NCBI RefSeq assembly: GCF_946479965.1 | Contig: NZ_CAMLHX010000001.1 | Coordinates: 139,549-203,548, forward strand | DNA from: an uncultured Mucilaginibacter sp. | Lineage (GTDB): Bacteria > Bacteroidota > Bacteroidia > Sphingobacteriales > Sphingobacteriaceae | Length of the DNA: 64,000 nucleotides | Direction of reading: 5' to 3' | Shown: positions 16,524 to 26,021 of the stretch, piece after piece | How positions within the stretch are numbered: the stretch's first letter is position 1 | Layout of the letters: each line of letters begins with the position of its first letter | Program-made: the position numbers and the translations under genes | Notes under the pieces: model-generated | Told to the model about the DNA's origin: nothing | Databases searched by the model: none | What the model saw: the letters and a program-made list of their open reading frames with translations, nothing else

Positions 16524-18563
16524 CTACCAAACCCTTATCCTATCGGCAGGCGCTTTATACATTTTGTCGCCAGGCTTAACATCAAAAGCTGTATACCAGG
16601 CATCTATATTGGTTATTGGCGCGTTCACCCTGTGTTTATCAGGCGAATGCGAATCAGTCAATATGCGCTGTGCTGCGGCTTCGGGGCGTATGCTACTTCT
16701 CCATAATTGCGCAAATGCTAAAAAGAAACGCTGATCCGGCGTAAAACCGTCAATTTTCTCGTTGGATTGACCTTGTTTGGTTTTTTTGAAGGCCTGGTAG
16801 GCAACATTCAGTCCGCCAAGATCGGCAATATTCTCACCCAGGGTTAAGCGGCCATTAACATGCAGGGTGTCCAGTACGGTAAGCGCATTATATTGCTCTG
16901 CAACCTGGTCGGCACGTTTGTTAAACTTGGCGTTGTCATCGCTTGTCCACCAATCGCGCAGCGTACCATCAGCATCATACAAACGGCCCTTATCATCAAA
17001 ACCGTGGGTCATTTCATGGCCAATAACCGCACCTATGGCGCCATAATTTATTGCATCATCGGCGCCCTCATCAAAACAAGGGAACTGCAAAATACCCGCC
17101 GGAAAAACTATCTCGTTATTTTGAGAATTATAATACGCGTTAACAGTGGGTGGGCTCATACCCCAACGACTTTTATCAACAGCTTTACCTAAGCGGGTAA
17201 CGTTATAATTATACTTCCATATGGCCACACGTTTTACGTTACCGGCGTAGTCATTACGGTTTATAACCAAACCTGTATAGTTTTCCCATTTATCAGGATA
17301 GCCTATTTTAACGGTAAACGCGTTCAGTTTTTTAAGCGCTCTTGCCTTAGTTTCAGCGCTCATCCAATCTAAAGCTTTTATACGCTCGCCCAATGCTACT
17401 TTAAGATTGTTTACCAACGTAAGCATGCGTTGTTTAGCGGCCGGAGTAAAGTATTTTTGAACGTAAAGCTGGCCCAATAATTCGCCAACGCTTCCATCTA
17501 CCAAAGTTGCCATGCGTTCTGCACGGGGTGCTTCAGCATTTTGGCCGGTTAATGCCTTATTAAGCTCAAAACGTGCTTTTGTAAAAGGCGAGCTTAAAGT
17601 ACCGGTGTTTTTAAGGATGTTCCATTTTAGGTAGATCTTCCACTGCTCAACCGGTATTTCGGCAAGCATTTCATTTGCCGTTTTAAAAAAGTCAGGCTCA
17701 TCCACTAACATACTGTCCTGCGGGGTAGCTTTCATCATACCGTTAATTTCGGCCCAGTTAAGATGAGGCGTTGTTTTGCTGAAATCGCTTACCCGGTATT
17801 TGTGGTACGTTAAGTTAGGATCACGCAGTTCAACGCGGCTCAACTGTGCCTTGGCCAGCCTGGTCTCCATCTTTATTATAAGATCGGCATTACTTGTGGC
17901 GGTGGCGGCATTACTACCTGTTAAGGTAAACAGCGTAACCATATATTTTTTAAATGCCTCCATGATGGCCTTTGAACGGGCGTCATCTTTAAGGTAATAA
18001 TCCCGGTCGGCCAGCGTAATACCACCCTGCGAAATATTGACCATGTAATGCCCCACATTTTTAGAATCTCGACTAACACTGAAAGCAAATAGCGGGCTTC
18101 CCTCGCCTTGGGTGCGGGCGTAAGCAATTTCTGATAAAACTCCTTTTTTGTCAGCAATTTTGTCAATACGGGCCAGCGATGGTTTGATGGGATCATAACC
18201 GCGTTTTTCAATTGCTATGCTATCCATACCGCTGGCGTAAAGGTCGCCTATACGTTGTTTCAGGCTCCCTTTAGGTTGTGCAGGCATTTTGCCCACTTCA
18301 TCTAAAAGGCGCAGCAGTTTTTCAGTATTGCCCTGCGATAATATATCAAGTGATCCCCACCTGGTTTTTTTTGCAGGCATAACGGTTTTTTTCAGCCAGT
18401 TGCCGCCTGCGTATTGGTAAAAATCGTCACCGGGCTTAACAGACAGATCCATGTTGGCAGGATCGATGTATTTAACGGGTGGATCAGATTGTTGCCTGTC
18501 AATAACAAATGCAGACGCGACAAGGCATACTATACCCGCCGCAAATAAATGGGTTTTCTTCAT
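16524..18563 (-). CDS. M13 family zinc metallopeptidase (PepO/neprilysin-like)
   Basis: This is an extracytoplasmic endopeptidase of 679 residues. The N-terminus is a signal peptide (about 1-22). The M13 signature is complete: zinc ligands and catalytic Glu in HEMTH (516-520), third ligand Glu577 in GENIADLGG, substrate-site NAYYNSQNNEIVFPAGILQ upstream, and a conserved C-terminal end ...RVW. The N-terminal half carries the M13_N domain beginning DDFYQYAGGNWLKK. It is expected to cut peptides in the periplasm. It is a single gene facing a terminator. Confidence 0.95.
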   Translation of the reverse strand: MKKTHLFAAGIVCLVASAFVIDRQQSDPPVKYIDPANMDLSVKPGDDFYQYAGGNWLKKTVMPAKKTRWGSLDILSQGNTEKLLRLLDEVGKMPAQPKGSLKQRIGDLYASGMDSIAIEKRGYDPIKPSLARIDKIADKKGVLSEIAYARTQGEGSPLFAFSVSRDSKNVGHYMVNISQGGITLADRDYYLKDDARSKAIMEAFKKYMVTLFTLTGSNAATATSNADLIIKMETRLAKAQLSRVELRDPNLTYHKYRVSDFSKTTPHLNWAEINGMMKATPQDSMLVDEPDFFKTANEMLAEIPVEQWKIYLKWNILKNTGTLSSPFTKARFELNKALTGQNAEAPRAERMATLVDGSVGELLGQLYVQKYFTPAAKQRMLTLVNNLKVALGERIKALDWMSAETKARALKKLNAFTVKIGYPDKWENYTGLVINRNDYAGNVKRVAIWKYNYNVTRLGKAVDKSRWGMSPPTVNAYYNSQNNEIVFPAGILQFPCFDEGADDAINYGAIGAVIGHEMTHGFDDKGRLYDADGTLRDWWTSDDNAKFNKRADQVAEQYNALTVLDTLHVNGRLTLGENIADLGGLNVAYQAFKKTKQGQSNEKIDGFTPDQRFFLAFAQLWRSSIRPEAAAQRILTDSHSPDKHRVNAPITNIDAWYTAFDVKPGDKMYKAPADRIRVW

Positions 18564-18641
18564 GGAAATAATAAAATCAGTTAAGGCAAATGTAGGAGAT
18601 TAAAAATGTAATTTGAAACCAAAGTAGCAGGTAGCCTACCG

Positions 18642-18668
18642 TAGCGATGGGTTTTAAACCCATCGCTA
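18642..18668. repeat. 27-base perfect palindrome, copy 1
   Basis: Arms TAGCGATGGGTTT and AAACCCATCGCTA flank a single central T, giving a near-perfect palindrome upstream of the M13 gene. An identical 27-base sequence lies at 62894-62920 between mlaE and mlaF. Confidence 0.75.
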
Positions 18669-18834
18669 TCGATAAACTCGTATCAACCCTTATAGTAACA
18701 TTCCTGAAATAAAATTTAACAGGTTATTTGTAAAAAATTTACCTTAGCGAAGGATTTTATACTTAGCTGATTGTTAACCTGTAATTCCCAACCAAAAAGA
18801 ACCCAACCATATACTAAATAAACCAATTACCAAC

Positions 18835-21450
18835 ATGAAATTTCATTACAGGCAATTATTATTTGCATTGATCTTTTTGCCCTGCACACTGTTTGCGCAG
18901 GCAGTAAAGTATCCCTACCAAAACACTAAGCTTAGCTTTACGGTACGCGTTAACGACCTGGTTAAACGCATGACGCTTGAGGAAAAGGTGAGCCAGATGC
19001 TTAACTCTTCGCCCGCGATTCCCCGCCTGAATATACCCGCTTACGATTGGTGGAACGAAGTTTTACACGGTGTGGCGCGTACGCCTTATAAAGTAACTGT
19101 TTATCCTCAGGCTATAGCTAATGCCGCTAGTTTTGATAGAAATGCGCTTTACGCCATGGCAGATTACGCTGCGTTAGAGGGAAGGGCGGTGCATAATAAA
19201 GCAGTAGCCCAGGGCCGTGCTAACGAGCGCTACATGGGCCTTACTTATTGGACACCTAACATCAATATCTTCCGCGATCCACGGTGGGGCCGTGGGCAGG
19301 AAACATACGGAGAAGACCCGTATTTGACTGCTACTATGGGCAGCTTCTTCGTAAGAGGGCTGCAGGGTAATGACCCTAAATACCTTAAAGCAGCAGCATG
19401 TGCTAAGCATTACGCTGTGCACAGCGGTCCGGAGCCAACGCGGCACGTATTTAATACGGATGTAAGTAATTATGATCTGTGGGATACTTACCTGCCGGCT
19501 TTCAAAAAATTGGTTACCGAGACCAATGTTGAAGGTGTGATGTGTGCATATAACGCATTCCGCACGCAGCCCTGCTGCGGCAGCGACGTATTGATGGTTG
19601 ATATTTTACGCAACCAATGGGGTTTTAAAGGTTATGTAACATCTGATTGCTGGGGTATTGATGATTTCTTTAAAAACCATAAAACGCATACCAACGCCGA
19701 AACTGCTTCTGCAGATGCTGTGTTACACGGTACAGATTTAGAGTGCGGAACGGATGCTTACCTGTCATTAATCGCAGCTGTAAAAAATGGCCGCTTATCT
19801 GAAAAAGATATCGACGTTTCTGTTAAACGTTTGTTCATGACGCGCTTTAAACTGGGTATGTTTGATCCGGTTTCTATGGTTAAATATGCGCAAACTCCGG
19901 CTTCTACTTTAGAAAGTGCAGAGCACAAAGCACTCGCTTTAAAAATGGCGCGCCAGTCTATCGTAATGCTTAAAAATCAGGGTAATGCCCTTCCGCTTAA
20001 AAAAACCATCAGGAAGATAGCCGTAATTGGCCCCAATGCTGATAACGGAATCGCTATCTTAGGTAACTACAATGGTACGCCAACTGATAGGGTAACTGTG
20101 CTGCAGGGCATTAAAGCCAAGTTGCCAAATGCAGAAATTATTTATGAGAAGGCCATCAACTTCACCAACGATACTTTGCTGGATTACCGTGATGTAGCCC
20201 GTCAATACAGCATTGATGGACACCAGGGCTTTAAGGCTGAATATTTTAATAATGTTGAGCTGAAAGGCACTCCGGTTGTTGCAGCTGAGCCGGAAGTTAA
20301 CCATTTCTGGCAAGAGGGTGAGTCTGTTAGTGGTAATATTAAAGCTAATAACTTCTCTGCCCGTTACACCACCAACTACACTGCAGGTAACGAAGGTTTT
20401 ATCACTTTTGAGATTGATGGCGATGACGGCTGGCGCTTTTTGGTTGATGGTAAAGAAGTATTAAACATCTGGACCCGTAACCGTTGGGGAGCGCAGCAAT
20501 ATAAACTGGTAACTCAGCCCGGCAAATCATATAAATTGGAACTGGAGTTTTGGCAGGGAGATGGCAAGGCCAACATCCGCATGAGTGCCGGTACCTACAA
20601 AAAAACCGACTTTGCGGCACTAACCGAGCGTATTAAAGATGTTGATGCTATTGTATACGTAGGTGGTATTTCTCCACAACTGGAAGGTGAGGAAATGAAA
20701 GTGCCATATCCGGGCTTTGATGGCGGCGACAGAACTTCTATTATGTTGCCATCTGTTCAAACAAATTTGATGAAAGCCTTTAAAAGCACAGGCAAACCTG
20801 TTGTGTTTGTTATGATGACAGGTAGCGCAGTAGCTATTCCATGGGAAGCTGAAAACGTTCCGGCTATTGTTAACGCATGGTATGCAGGTCAGTCGGCAGG
20901 TACTGCTGTAGCGGATGTGTTGTTTGGCGATTATAACCCTGCCGGCAGGCTACCTGTAACTTTCTACAAAGGCGACAGCGATCTTCCGGACTTTAACGAC
21001 TACTCTATGACGAACCGTACCTACCGTTATTTTAATGGTACACCGTTATACGGTTTTGGTTACGGCTTAAGCTACACCAATTTTAAATATGATGCGCTTA
21101 CCGCACCAACCGTTGTTAAAAGAGGTAATAAAGTTACTGTAACCGTAGCTGTTACCAACACTGGTAAAATGGCAGGCGATGAAGTGGCTCAATTATATCT
21201 TACTTACAATAATAACGCGCAGAAAACACCGCTAAAAGCATTGAAGGGTTTTAACAGAATATCCTTAAAAGCAGGCGAGCGCAAACTGGTGACATTCACG
21301 CTATCAGCTGCTGATCTTTCCGTACCGAATGCAAACGGTAAGATAACCCCGTTAAAAGGTAAATTGACGTTGAGCGTTGGTGGCTCGCAACCCGATGAGA
21401 AAAATTTAACATCGGGTAATATTGTTAAAAAGACAGTGACCATGATGTAA
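18835..21450 (+). CDS. Secreted glycoside hydrolase family 3 with PA14 insert
   Basis: This is a beta-glycosidase of 871 residues (beta-glucosidase or beta-xylosidase type). It has a signal peptide (1-21), an N-terminal GH3 barrel with nucleophile Asp271 in VTSDCWGIDD, a second GH3 domain that begins near 370 and is interrupted at about 465-600 by a PA14 carbohydrate-binding insert (FKAEYFNNVELKG), then LEGEEMKVPYPGFDGGDR carrying the likely acid/base Glu, and a C-terminal fibronectin-III-like domain (VTVAVTNTGKMAGDEVAQLY). It would release sugars from plant-type glycosides in the periplasm. The substrate cannot be fixed by sequence alone. Confidence 0.93.
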   Translation: MKFHYRQLLFALIFLPCTLFAQAVKYPYQNTKLSFTVRVNDLVKRMTLEEKVSQMLNSSPAIPRLNIPAYDWWNEVLHGVARTPYKVTVYPQAIANAASFDRNALYAMADYAALEGRAVHNKAVAQGRANERYMGLTYWTPNINIFRDPRWGRGQETYGEDPYLTATMGSFFVRGLQGNDPKYLKAAACAKHYAVHSGPEPTRHVFNTDVSNYDLWDTYLPAFKKLVTETNVEGVMCAYNAFRTQPCCGSDVLMVDILRNQWGFKGYVTSDCWGIDDFFKNHKTHTNAETASADAVLHGTDLECGTDAYLSLIAAVKNGRLSEKDIDVSVKRLFMTRFKLGMFDPVSMVKYAQTPASTLESAEHKALALKMARQSIVMLKNQGNALPLKKTIRKIAVIGPNADNGIAILGNYNGTPTDRVTVLQGIKAKLPNAEIIYEKAINFTNDTLLDYRDVARQYSIDGHQGFKAEYFNNVELKGTPVVAAEPEVNHFWQEGESVSGNIKANNFSARYTTNYTAGNEGFITFEIDGDDGWRFLVDGKEVLNIWTRNRWGAQQYKLVTQPGKSYKLELEFWQGDGKANIRMSAGTYKKTDFAALTERIKDVDAIVYVGGISPQLEGEEMKVPYPGFDGGDRTSIMLPSVQTNLMKAFKSTGKPVVFVMMTGSAVAIPWEAENVPAIVNAWYAGQSAGTAVADVLFGDYNPAGRLPVTFYKGDSDLPDFNDYSMTNRTYRYFNGTPLYGFGYGLSYTNFKYDALTAPTVVKRGNKVTVTVAVTNTGKMAGDEVAQLYLTYNNNAQKTPLKALKGFNRISLKAGERKLVTFTLSAADLSVPNANGKITPLKGKLTLSVGGSQPDEKNLTSGNIVKKTVTMM

Positions 21451-21469
21451 CATCAAAATATCTTTCAAA

Positions 21470-21504
21470 ACAAAAACGGCTCCGAATCTCGGGGCCGTTT
21501 TTGT
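21470..21504 (+). terminator. Terminator after the GH3 gene
   Basis: AACAAAAACGGC and GCCGTTTTTGTT pair, with an inner CCGA/TCGG stem; the T run is part of the stem, as in bidirectional terminators. The GH3 and phosphoesterase genes converge here. Confidence 0.8.
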
Positions 21505-21521
21505 TTATATGCAAATATCCT

Positions 21522-22367
21522 CTACAATTTAGTCGAATTAATAACCGGGTTCTGGCTGCCATTCACCTGATAAGTATTAATAGCATTATTAGCAGAAACT
21601 TCAAAAATACGGTACCCTTTATAAGTTGTTCCCCAGTTACCACCAAAGTGCGCGTCGAATATATGCGGTAGTTTGCCGGTATAACGTATCACATCAAGCG
21701 TATGCTCATGCCCGTGAAGCACGGCTTTTACATTCGGGTAACTGTGCAAGAGCTCAATAGTTGCGGGGCAATCAACAAAATTTGTTTTTTCTTCCGGCAG
21801 CCATTGGTGGGGCGGAACATGTAGCACAACAAAAACAATGGGTTTGCTTTTAAAGTCATCTAACGATTTTTTCAGAAAGGCAGCATCCGGACAAATGTAT
21901 TTACCTTGTTTATCTGTGGTGTTGGCTAATACAAAACCAACATCGCCTTTATCCACAACATGGTTATCTTCATAACCAAACACATCCTTCCACATCGCGG
22001 CATCAACATGATCATGATTACCCGGTACAGTGTAACACGGCACGGGTAATTTATCCAGGTAGGTTTGTTTTATTTTTGGCAACAGGTCGGGGCGGTCATG
22101 CACCAGGTCGCCGTTGATGATTACCATGTCCAAATGATTGTCCTGATGCTCTTTGGTCAGCCATTTTATCAGGTCGCCATAAAATTTGTCGCCATCGGTA
22201 CCCGGCTGTGCATAATGCCCATCGGATGCAACCGCGAACCGCAGCTTAAAATCCGCAGGTTTTTTTATTTGTGGCGATGATGGCCCGGCAAACAGGTTGA
22301 CAGATGGTAACAGATTTAAACCTGCAAGGGCAACGCCCGATTGGAGAAATTTACGGCGACTGTTCAT
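21522..22367 (-). CDS. Secreted calcineurin-like metallophosphoesterase (Tat signal)
   Basis: The 281-residue protein begins with a twin-arginine signal (SRRKFLQSG) and has the metallophosphoesterase metal motifs in order: ASDGHY (first Asp/His), INGDLVHDRPD, VPGNHDHV, VVLHVPPH and LHGHEHTLD. The first motif is DGH rather than the usual DxH with Thr/Leu, still compatible with metal binding. It would act on phosphoesters in the periplasm; the substrate is unknown. It is a stand-alone gene. Confidence 0.9.
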   Translation of the reverse strand: MNSRRKFLQSGVALAGLNLLPSVNLFAGPSSPQIKKPADFKLRFAVASDGHYAQPGTDGDKFYGDLIKWLTKEHQDNHLDMVIINGDLVHDRPDLLPKIKQTYLDKLPVPCYTVPGNHDHVDAAMWKDVFGYEDNHVVDKGDVGFVLANTTDKQGKYICPDAAFLKKSLDDFKSKPIVFVVLHVPPHQWLPEEKTNFVDCPATIELLHSYPNVKAVLHGHEHTLDVIRYTGKLPHIFDAHFGGNWGTTYKGYRIFEVSANNAINTYQVNGSQNPVINSTKL

Positions 22368-22471
22368 ATACTATAAAGATAGCTTTTACTTGTTAAATCA
22401 ATTTTAATTAACTGAGTTAAATAACGTGCCATTAAACCGTACCTTACGAACTGTTAAAACCGGATTAAAAT

Positions 22472-22885
22472 ATGATTAAACACATAACTTCCTTATCGCT
22501 TATAATGGTTAGCCTGTGCATGTTTGGTTGTAGAATAGATCATTCAAAACCTTTACTCATAACCGTTGCTGCTTCTGCATACGTCGGCAGCGATAAAATT
22601 TATGCAAATTTTGCTCTTTTAAAATCAACCGACGCTGCAATAGTCAATAATGAAAATACACTAGCCGAGTATTTTAAAACCCATCCGGGATACACTAATT
22701 ATATGTCGGAGTTTGAAGAAGCTGGTAACTATATCATAGCCATCCAGCTGCCGGCAAGTTCTACTCGCGAAAAACTATACACCTACCGCGACATCACCAT
22801 AAGCAAGGACCACCCATCTACTGATAATAATATGGTGTTTGATTTGGCAAACTCAGGTTATTATCAGGTCTGGAAAAACAAATAA
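22472..22885 (+). CDS. Hypothetical lipoprotein
   Basis: This 137-residue protein has a lipoprotein signal ending MFGC (Cys20). The mature part is small, with a YVGSDKIYANFALLKS stretch and a C-terminal NSGYYQVWKNK. No family was recognised. It lies between divergent and convergent neighbours and is not in an obvious operon. Confidence 0.65.
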   Translation: MIKHITSLSLIMVSLCMFGCRIDHSKPLLITVAASAYVGSDKIYANFALLKSTDAAIVNNENTLAEYFKTHPGYTNYMSEFEEAGNYIIAIQLPASSTREKLYTYRDITISKDHPSTDNNMVFDLANSGYYQVWKNK

Positions 22886-22892
22886 TTGACGT

Positions 22893-23417
22893 TTAAAAGT
22901 TCTGCTTAGCCTGCTCAATGTGCGCCAAATGGTGCTTTCCGTGCCATGAGTAAAGGGCAAGGTTTCTTTTTAACGATATAGTCGCGCCCGTTTGGGGGTG
23001 TATAAAAGTACGGTTCCAATCATCCTCTGTAAAACTTTCAAATAAAGCGGTAAGGCGTGCGTGTATACCTTCAAGCATTATTAGCGAGGGTTCAATCGGT
23101 AATTTATAATCGGCCAATTTTGCCCACAGGTCCTCATGATAAGCTTTTATGGTCGGGTTATCCTCTGTCATTGCCCATTTAAAACGGATAATAGAATTAG
23201 TATGACTATCGGCTATATGATGCACCACTTGCCTTATGGTCCAGCCATCAGGCCGGTAAGGGGTTTCCAATTGCTCATCAGATAAACCGGCAACGGCCTG
23301 TCTTATCAACGCGGGTAACTCTTTAATGTCGCTTTTCCATTGGCTGATGCTCTCGTTAGTATAAGCGTCGGGTACTATAAAATTACCAATTGGGTACTTT
23401 AGTTTTTCGTCTGTCAT
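22893..23417 (-). CDS. YfiT/BstA-type DinB-superfamily metal-dependent thiol transferase
   Basis: The 174-residue protein begins LKYPIGNFIVPD, the typical N-terminus of YfiT-like bacillithiol transferases, and carries the three-His metal site of the DinB four-helix bundle: HH in VVHHIADSH and HGKHHLAH near the C-terminus. Members conjugate bacillithiol, the low-molecular thiol used by many Bacteroidota, to electrophiles. The exact substrate is not known. It ends eight bases from the convergent lipoprotein gene. Confidence 0.85.
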   Translation of the reverse strand: MTDEKLKYPIGNFIVPDAYTNESISQWKSDIKELPALIRQAVAGLSDEQLETPYRPDGWTIRQVVHHIADSHTNSIIRFKWAMTEDNPTIKAYHEDLWAKLADYKLPIEPSLIMLEGIHARLTALFESFTEDDWNRTFIHPQTGATISLKRNLALYSWHGKHHLAHIEQAKQNF

Positions 23418-23506
23418 TTGGGTAAGGGTTATCAGGTATAATAAAATAGTGCTTTATACAAGCTTTGCGCTAAATTAGCGTTTTGTAAATGCTCTTATCT
23501 CAGCCA

Positions 23507-24838
23507 ATGGTAAAAAAACTACTTGTAATCATCCTGCTTTTTAGCTGCTGCTTTACTTATGCCGAAACCATTAAAACCGATGTGGTTGTAATTGGTAATG
23601 GTACAAGTGCTATTGCAGCTGCCATTCAAAGCGGACGCAGCAAGGTGAAAACTTTACTATTATTAAATGGGCCATGGTTAGAGGAATTGTCATTACAAAA
23701 AATGATAACGCTTAACGAGCCGACCTACGCGCCATCTGGCATTTGGGAAGAGGTGGATAAAGAACTGCGGGAGTACTACAAAAAAACGCCGGGTTACGAT
23801 ACCTTATCAAAAGCCTTAAAGTTTGAGCCTTATGCTGCAGGCGCTGCCCTGAAAAGGATGGCTGATTCGGTAAAAATGCTTACATCAAAGATCAATGTAG
23901 CCTACACATCAATCGAAAAAGATGGAACAGGCTGGAAATTGGAGGTGGTAATAAAAGGTGAAAAGGTAACGATTAAAGCCAAGGTGTTGATCGACGGAAC
24001 AGAAGATGGCGAAATGATAACCAAAGCAGGCGCCACTTTACCGCCTGATATTAAGACCTGGTTGGATAAAGGCGCTACAACGCTCTATCGTACATCTATA
24101 TCATCCGGCACATATGATGTTGATGCGCATGCCGGTGCCGTAAATTATCCTAATGGCCCCGTTTATTACGTTCCGTTAAATGCTGTATTTGTAAAGGATG
24201 CTGATAATCTGTTAACGCTCAACAAAACACTGTTTCCTAAAGGGGCGAACAACTTGACATCTAAAATAGCCCTTGGACAAGGCGTGGGAGCAACGGCCGC
24301 TTTTTGTGCGTTTTTTAAAACTACCACAAAAAAATTAGATGTGCGGGTGGTTCAAATAGAACTGTTAGACTTTAAAGGCTCCTTATTATATTTTACTGAT
24401 GTTGAGCGTAACGACCCTTATTATCGCGCCATACAACAAATTGCTACTACGGGTTTATTAAAAGGAGTGGATGTAAATGTTGCTGAAAGGAAAAAGACGG
24501 AATATTTTGAGTTTATGCCCGATTCTACCGTCGCTACAGCCGAAATTAAACCGGTGCTAACAGAAATTTATTCCCGTGTGTTTTTATGGATGAACAAGGA
24601 ACAACCCGGTGAAAAATTCACTGTAGGTAATTTGCTTTCGCTAATCAGCGAAATAACTTTGACAGATCCGAACGACTTTAAAATAACCATGCAAAAAGCA
24701 TGGAAAACAGAATACAAATTCAAATCAGATTTTGACTTGAATAAGCCCGTTACCCGCCGCGAATTTGCCGTATTAGCTAACAAATACCTAAACCCTTTTG
24801 CAAGGGCGGTTGATATAAATGGCAAAACGCTTAATTAA
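23507..24838 (+). CDS. Secreted FAD-dependent oxidoreductase
   Basis: The chosen start (MVKKLLVIILLFS) gives a clean signal peptide; an ATG 18 bases upstream would add six residues. The mature protein opens with a Rossmann FAD-binding motif (DVVVIGNGTSAIAAAIQS), altered from GxGxxG to GNGTSA, and has a second FAD motif ending KVLIDGTEDGEM, as in the PF12831-like group. The C-terminal 100 residues have the composition of an SLH or helical domain. The substrate is unknown; it is probably active outside the cytoplasm. The length is 443 residues. Confidence 0.75.
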   Translation: MVKKLLVIILLFSCCFTYAETIKTDVVVIGNGTSAIAAAIQSGRSKVKTLLLLNGPWLEELSLQKMITLNEPTYAPSGIWEEVDKELREYYKKTPGYDTLSKALKFEPYAAGAALKRMADSVKMLTSKINVAYTSIEKDGTGWKLEVVIKGEKVTIKAKVLIDGTEDGEMITKAGATLPPDIKTWLDKGATTLYRTSISSGTYDVDAHAGAVNYPNGPVYYVPLNAVFVKDADNLLTLNKTLFPKGANNLTSKIALGQGVGATAAFCAFFKTTTKKLDVRVVQIELLDFKGSLLYFTDVERNDPYYRAIQQIATTGLLKGVDVNVAERKKTEYFEFMPDSTVATAEIKPVLTEIYSRVFLWMNKEQPGEKFTVGNLLSLISEITLTDPNDFKITMQKAWKTEYKFKSDFDLNKPVTRREFAVLANKYLNPFARAVDINGKTLN

Positions 24839-24839
24839 T

Positions 24840-25151
24840 CTAAGCGTCAACACTATCTGTCACCATTACGCGCTCAACATATTGTTTAACATAATTGGCC
24901 AAAAAACCTTCATGAATAGGGTCAACTTGATAAGCATCATGATCTGCTTTGCTGTCAAACAAGGTAAGTAGTGAAACGTGATATGAGCTTTCTACAATTG
25001 GTTTGTCGCTTGGTATAGGAACGCCCACATGCACATCGCGCAGCTGGCTTATTTTGGCAAGGCCTTTAACGCCTTCAACAAAGGTGTCAATGTCAGCGGG
25101 GTTTTTTAACCAGAAATATACGGTGTGTACAAAAGTATCTTTAATAAACAT
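24840..25151 (-). CDS. Dabb domain protein (stress-responsive alpha/beta barrel)
   Basis: This 103-residue protein has the Dabb pattern: FVHTVYFWLKNPADIDTFVEGVKGLAKI, HVGVP, YHVSLLTLFDSKADHDAYQVDPIHEGFL. These are small dimeric barrels; functions include stress response or polyketide cyclisation and are seldom known. Its stop almost touches that of the upstream oxidoreductase gene on the other strand, with no terminator between. Confidence 0.88.
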   Translation of the reverse strand: MFIKDTFVHTVYFWLKNPADIDTFVEGVKGLAKISQLRDVHVGVPIPSDKPIVESSYHVSLLTLFDSKADHDAYQVDPIHEGFLANYVKQYVERVMVTDSVDA

Positions 25152-25199
25152 ATTGTTGTTAATTGGTAAGGGTGCTAAATTATGTAAAAACAGGTTAAA

Positions 25200-25859
25200 T
25201 TAATTGAATAGATCTGACAGACCTCTTACGTCCAATTCGGTAAAATCATTTATCACCAATGCCGATGGCTGCAACTTCTCGGCAGTATTGCCGGTAGTAA
25301 TACCAATTACTTTCATTCCTGCTGCATTCCCCGCCTTTATGCCTGCTATTGAGTCTTCAATAACAGCACAATTTTCAGGCAAGGTTTGCAGGTGTTCAGC
25401 TGTTTTTAAAAATATTTCAGGGCTGGGTTTTCCTTTGATTACCTGACTGCCGTCAACAATCACATCAAAATAATCTCGTACATGGATGCGATCTAACACA
25501 AAATTAATATCGTGTATTGATGCAGATGAGGCGATTGCCAATTTGACTCCGGCCTGTTTTAGTTCGGTTAAAAGCTCGACCAATCCATTAACCGGTACGG
25601 CATGTTTTGTATAAAGGTCCTGGTAAACGGTTTCTTTCTCTTTGACGAGTTGTTGCAACGCCGTGTTATCGCGGCTATCGCCAAAAAGCCTTTGTACTGT
25701 ATCAAAAACAGGTACGCCGCTAAATTCGGAATAATAAGTTTGCGATGTTAAATCGCCCAAGCCGTACTTTTCAAACAAAACCTTCCAGGTGCGATAGTGA
25801 TATGGTGTGTTATCTACCATAGTGCCATCCATATCAAAAATAACTGCGAAATTTTTCAA
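25200..25859 (-). CDS. HAD hydrolase, beta-phosphoglucomutase-like
   Basis: This 219-residue HAD phosphatase or mutase has all motifs: DMDGT with nucleophile Asp9 and acid/base Asp11, Ser in IASSASI (motif II), Lys in VIKGKPSPEIFL (motif III), and VIEDSIAGIKAG (motif IV). The alpha-helical cap lies at about 16-85. It is close to beta-phosphoglucomutase and DL-glycerol-3-phosphatase types; the substrate is uncertain. Compare the paralogue at 59476, which has Asn in place of the second Asp. Confidence 0.88.
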   Translation of the reverse strand: MKNFAVIFDMDGTMVDNTPYHYRTWKVLFEKYGLGDLTSQTYYSEFSGVPVFDTVQRLFGDSRDNTALQQLVKEKETVYQDLYTKHAVPVNGLVELLTELKQAGVKLAIASSASIHDINFVLDRIHVRDYFDVIVDGSQVIKGKPSPEIFLKTAEHLQTLPENCAVIEDSIAGIKAGNAAGMKVIGITTGNTAEKLQPSALVINDFTELDVRGLSDLFN

Positions 25860-26021
25860 ATTGATTTTCCCTTGTAAGACCTATAAATCATCGCCAAAAA
25901 TATTAAAATCGCCCACCAAAATGTTACCACGATGTCAAATAATGGTTATAAAACAATAATTAATCTAAATAAATTGCAAATTTGTTGATCTAAAATTCAC
26001 GTAGCGCCCGCGTTTGTTGAT

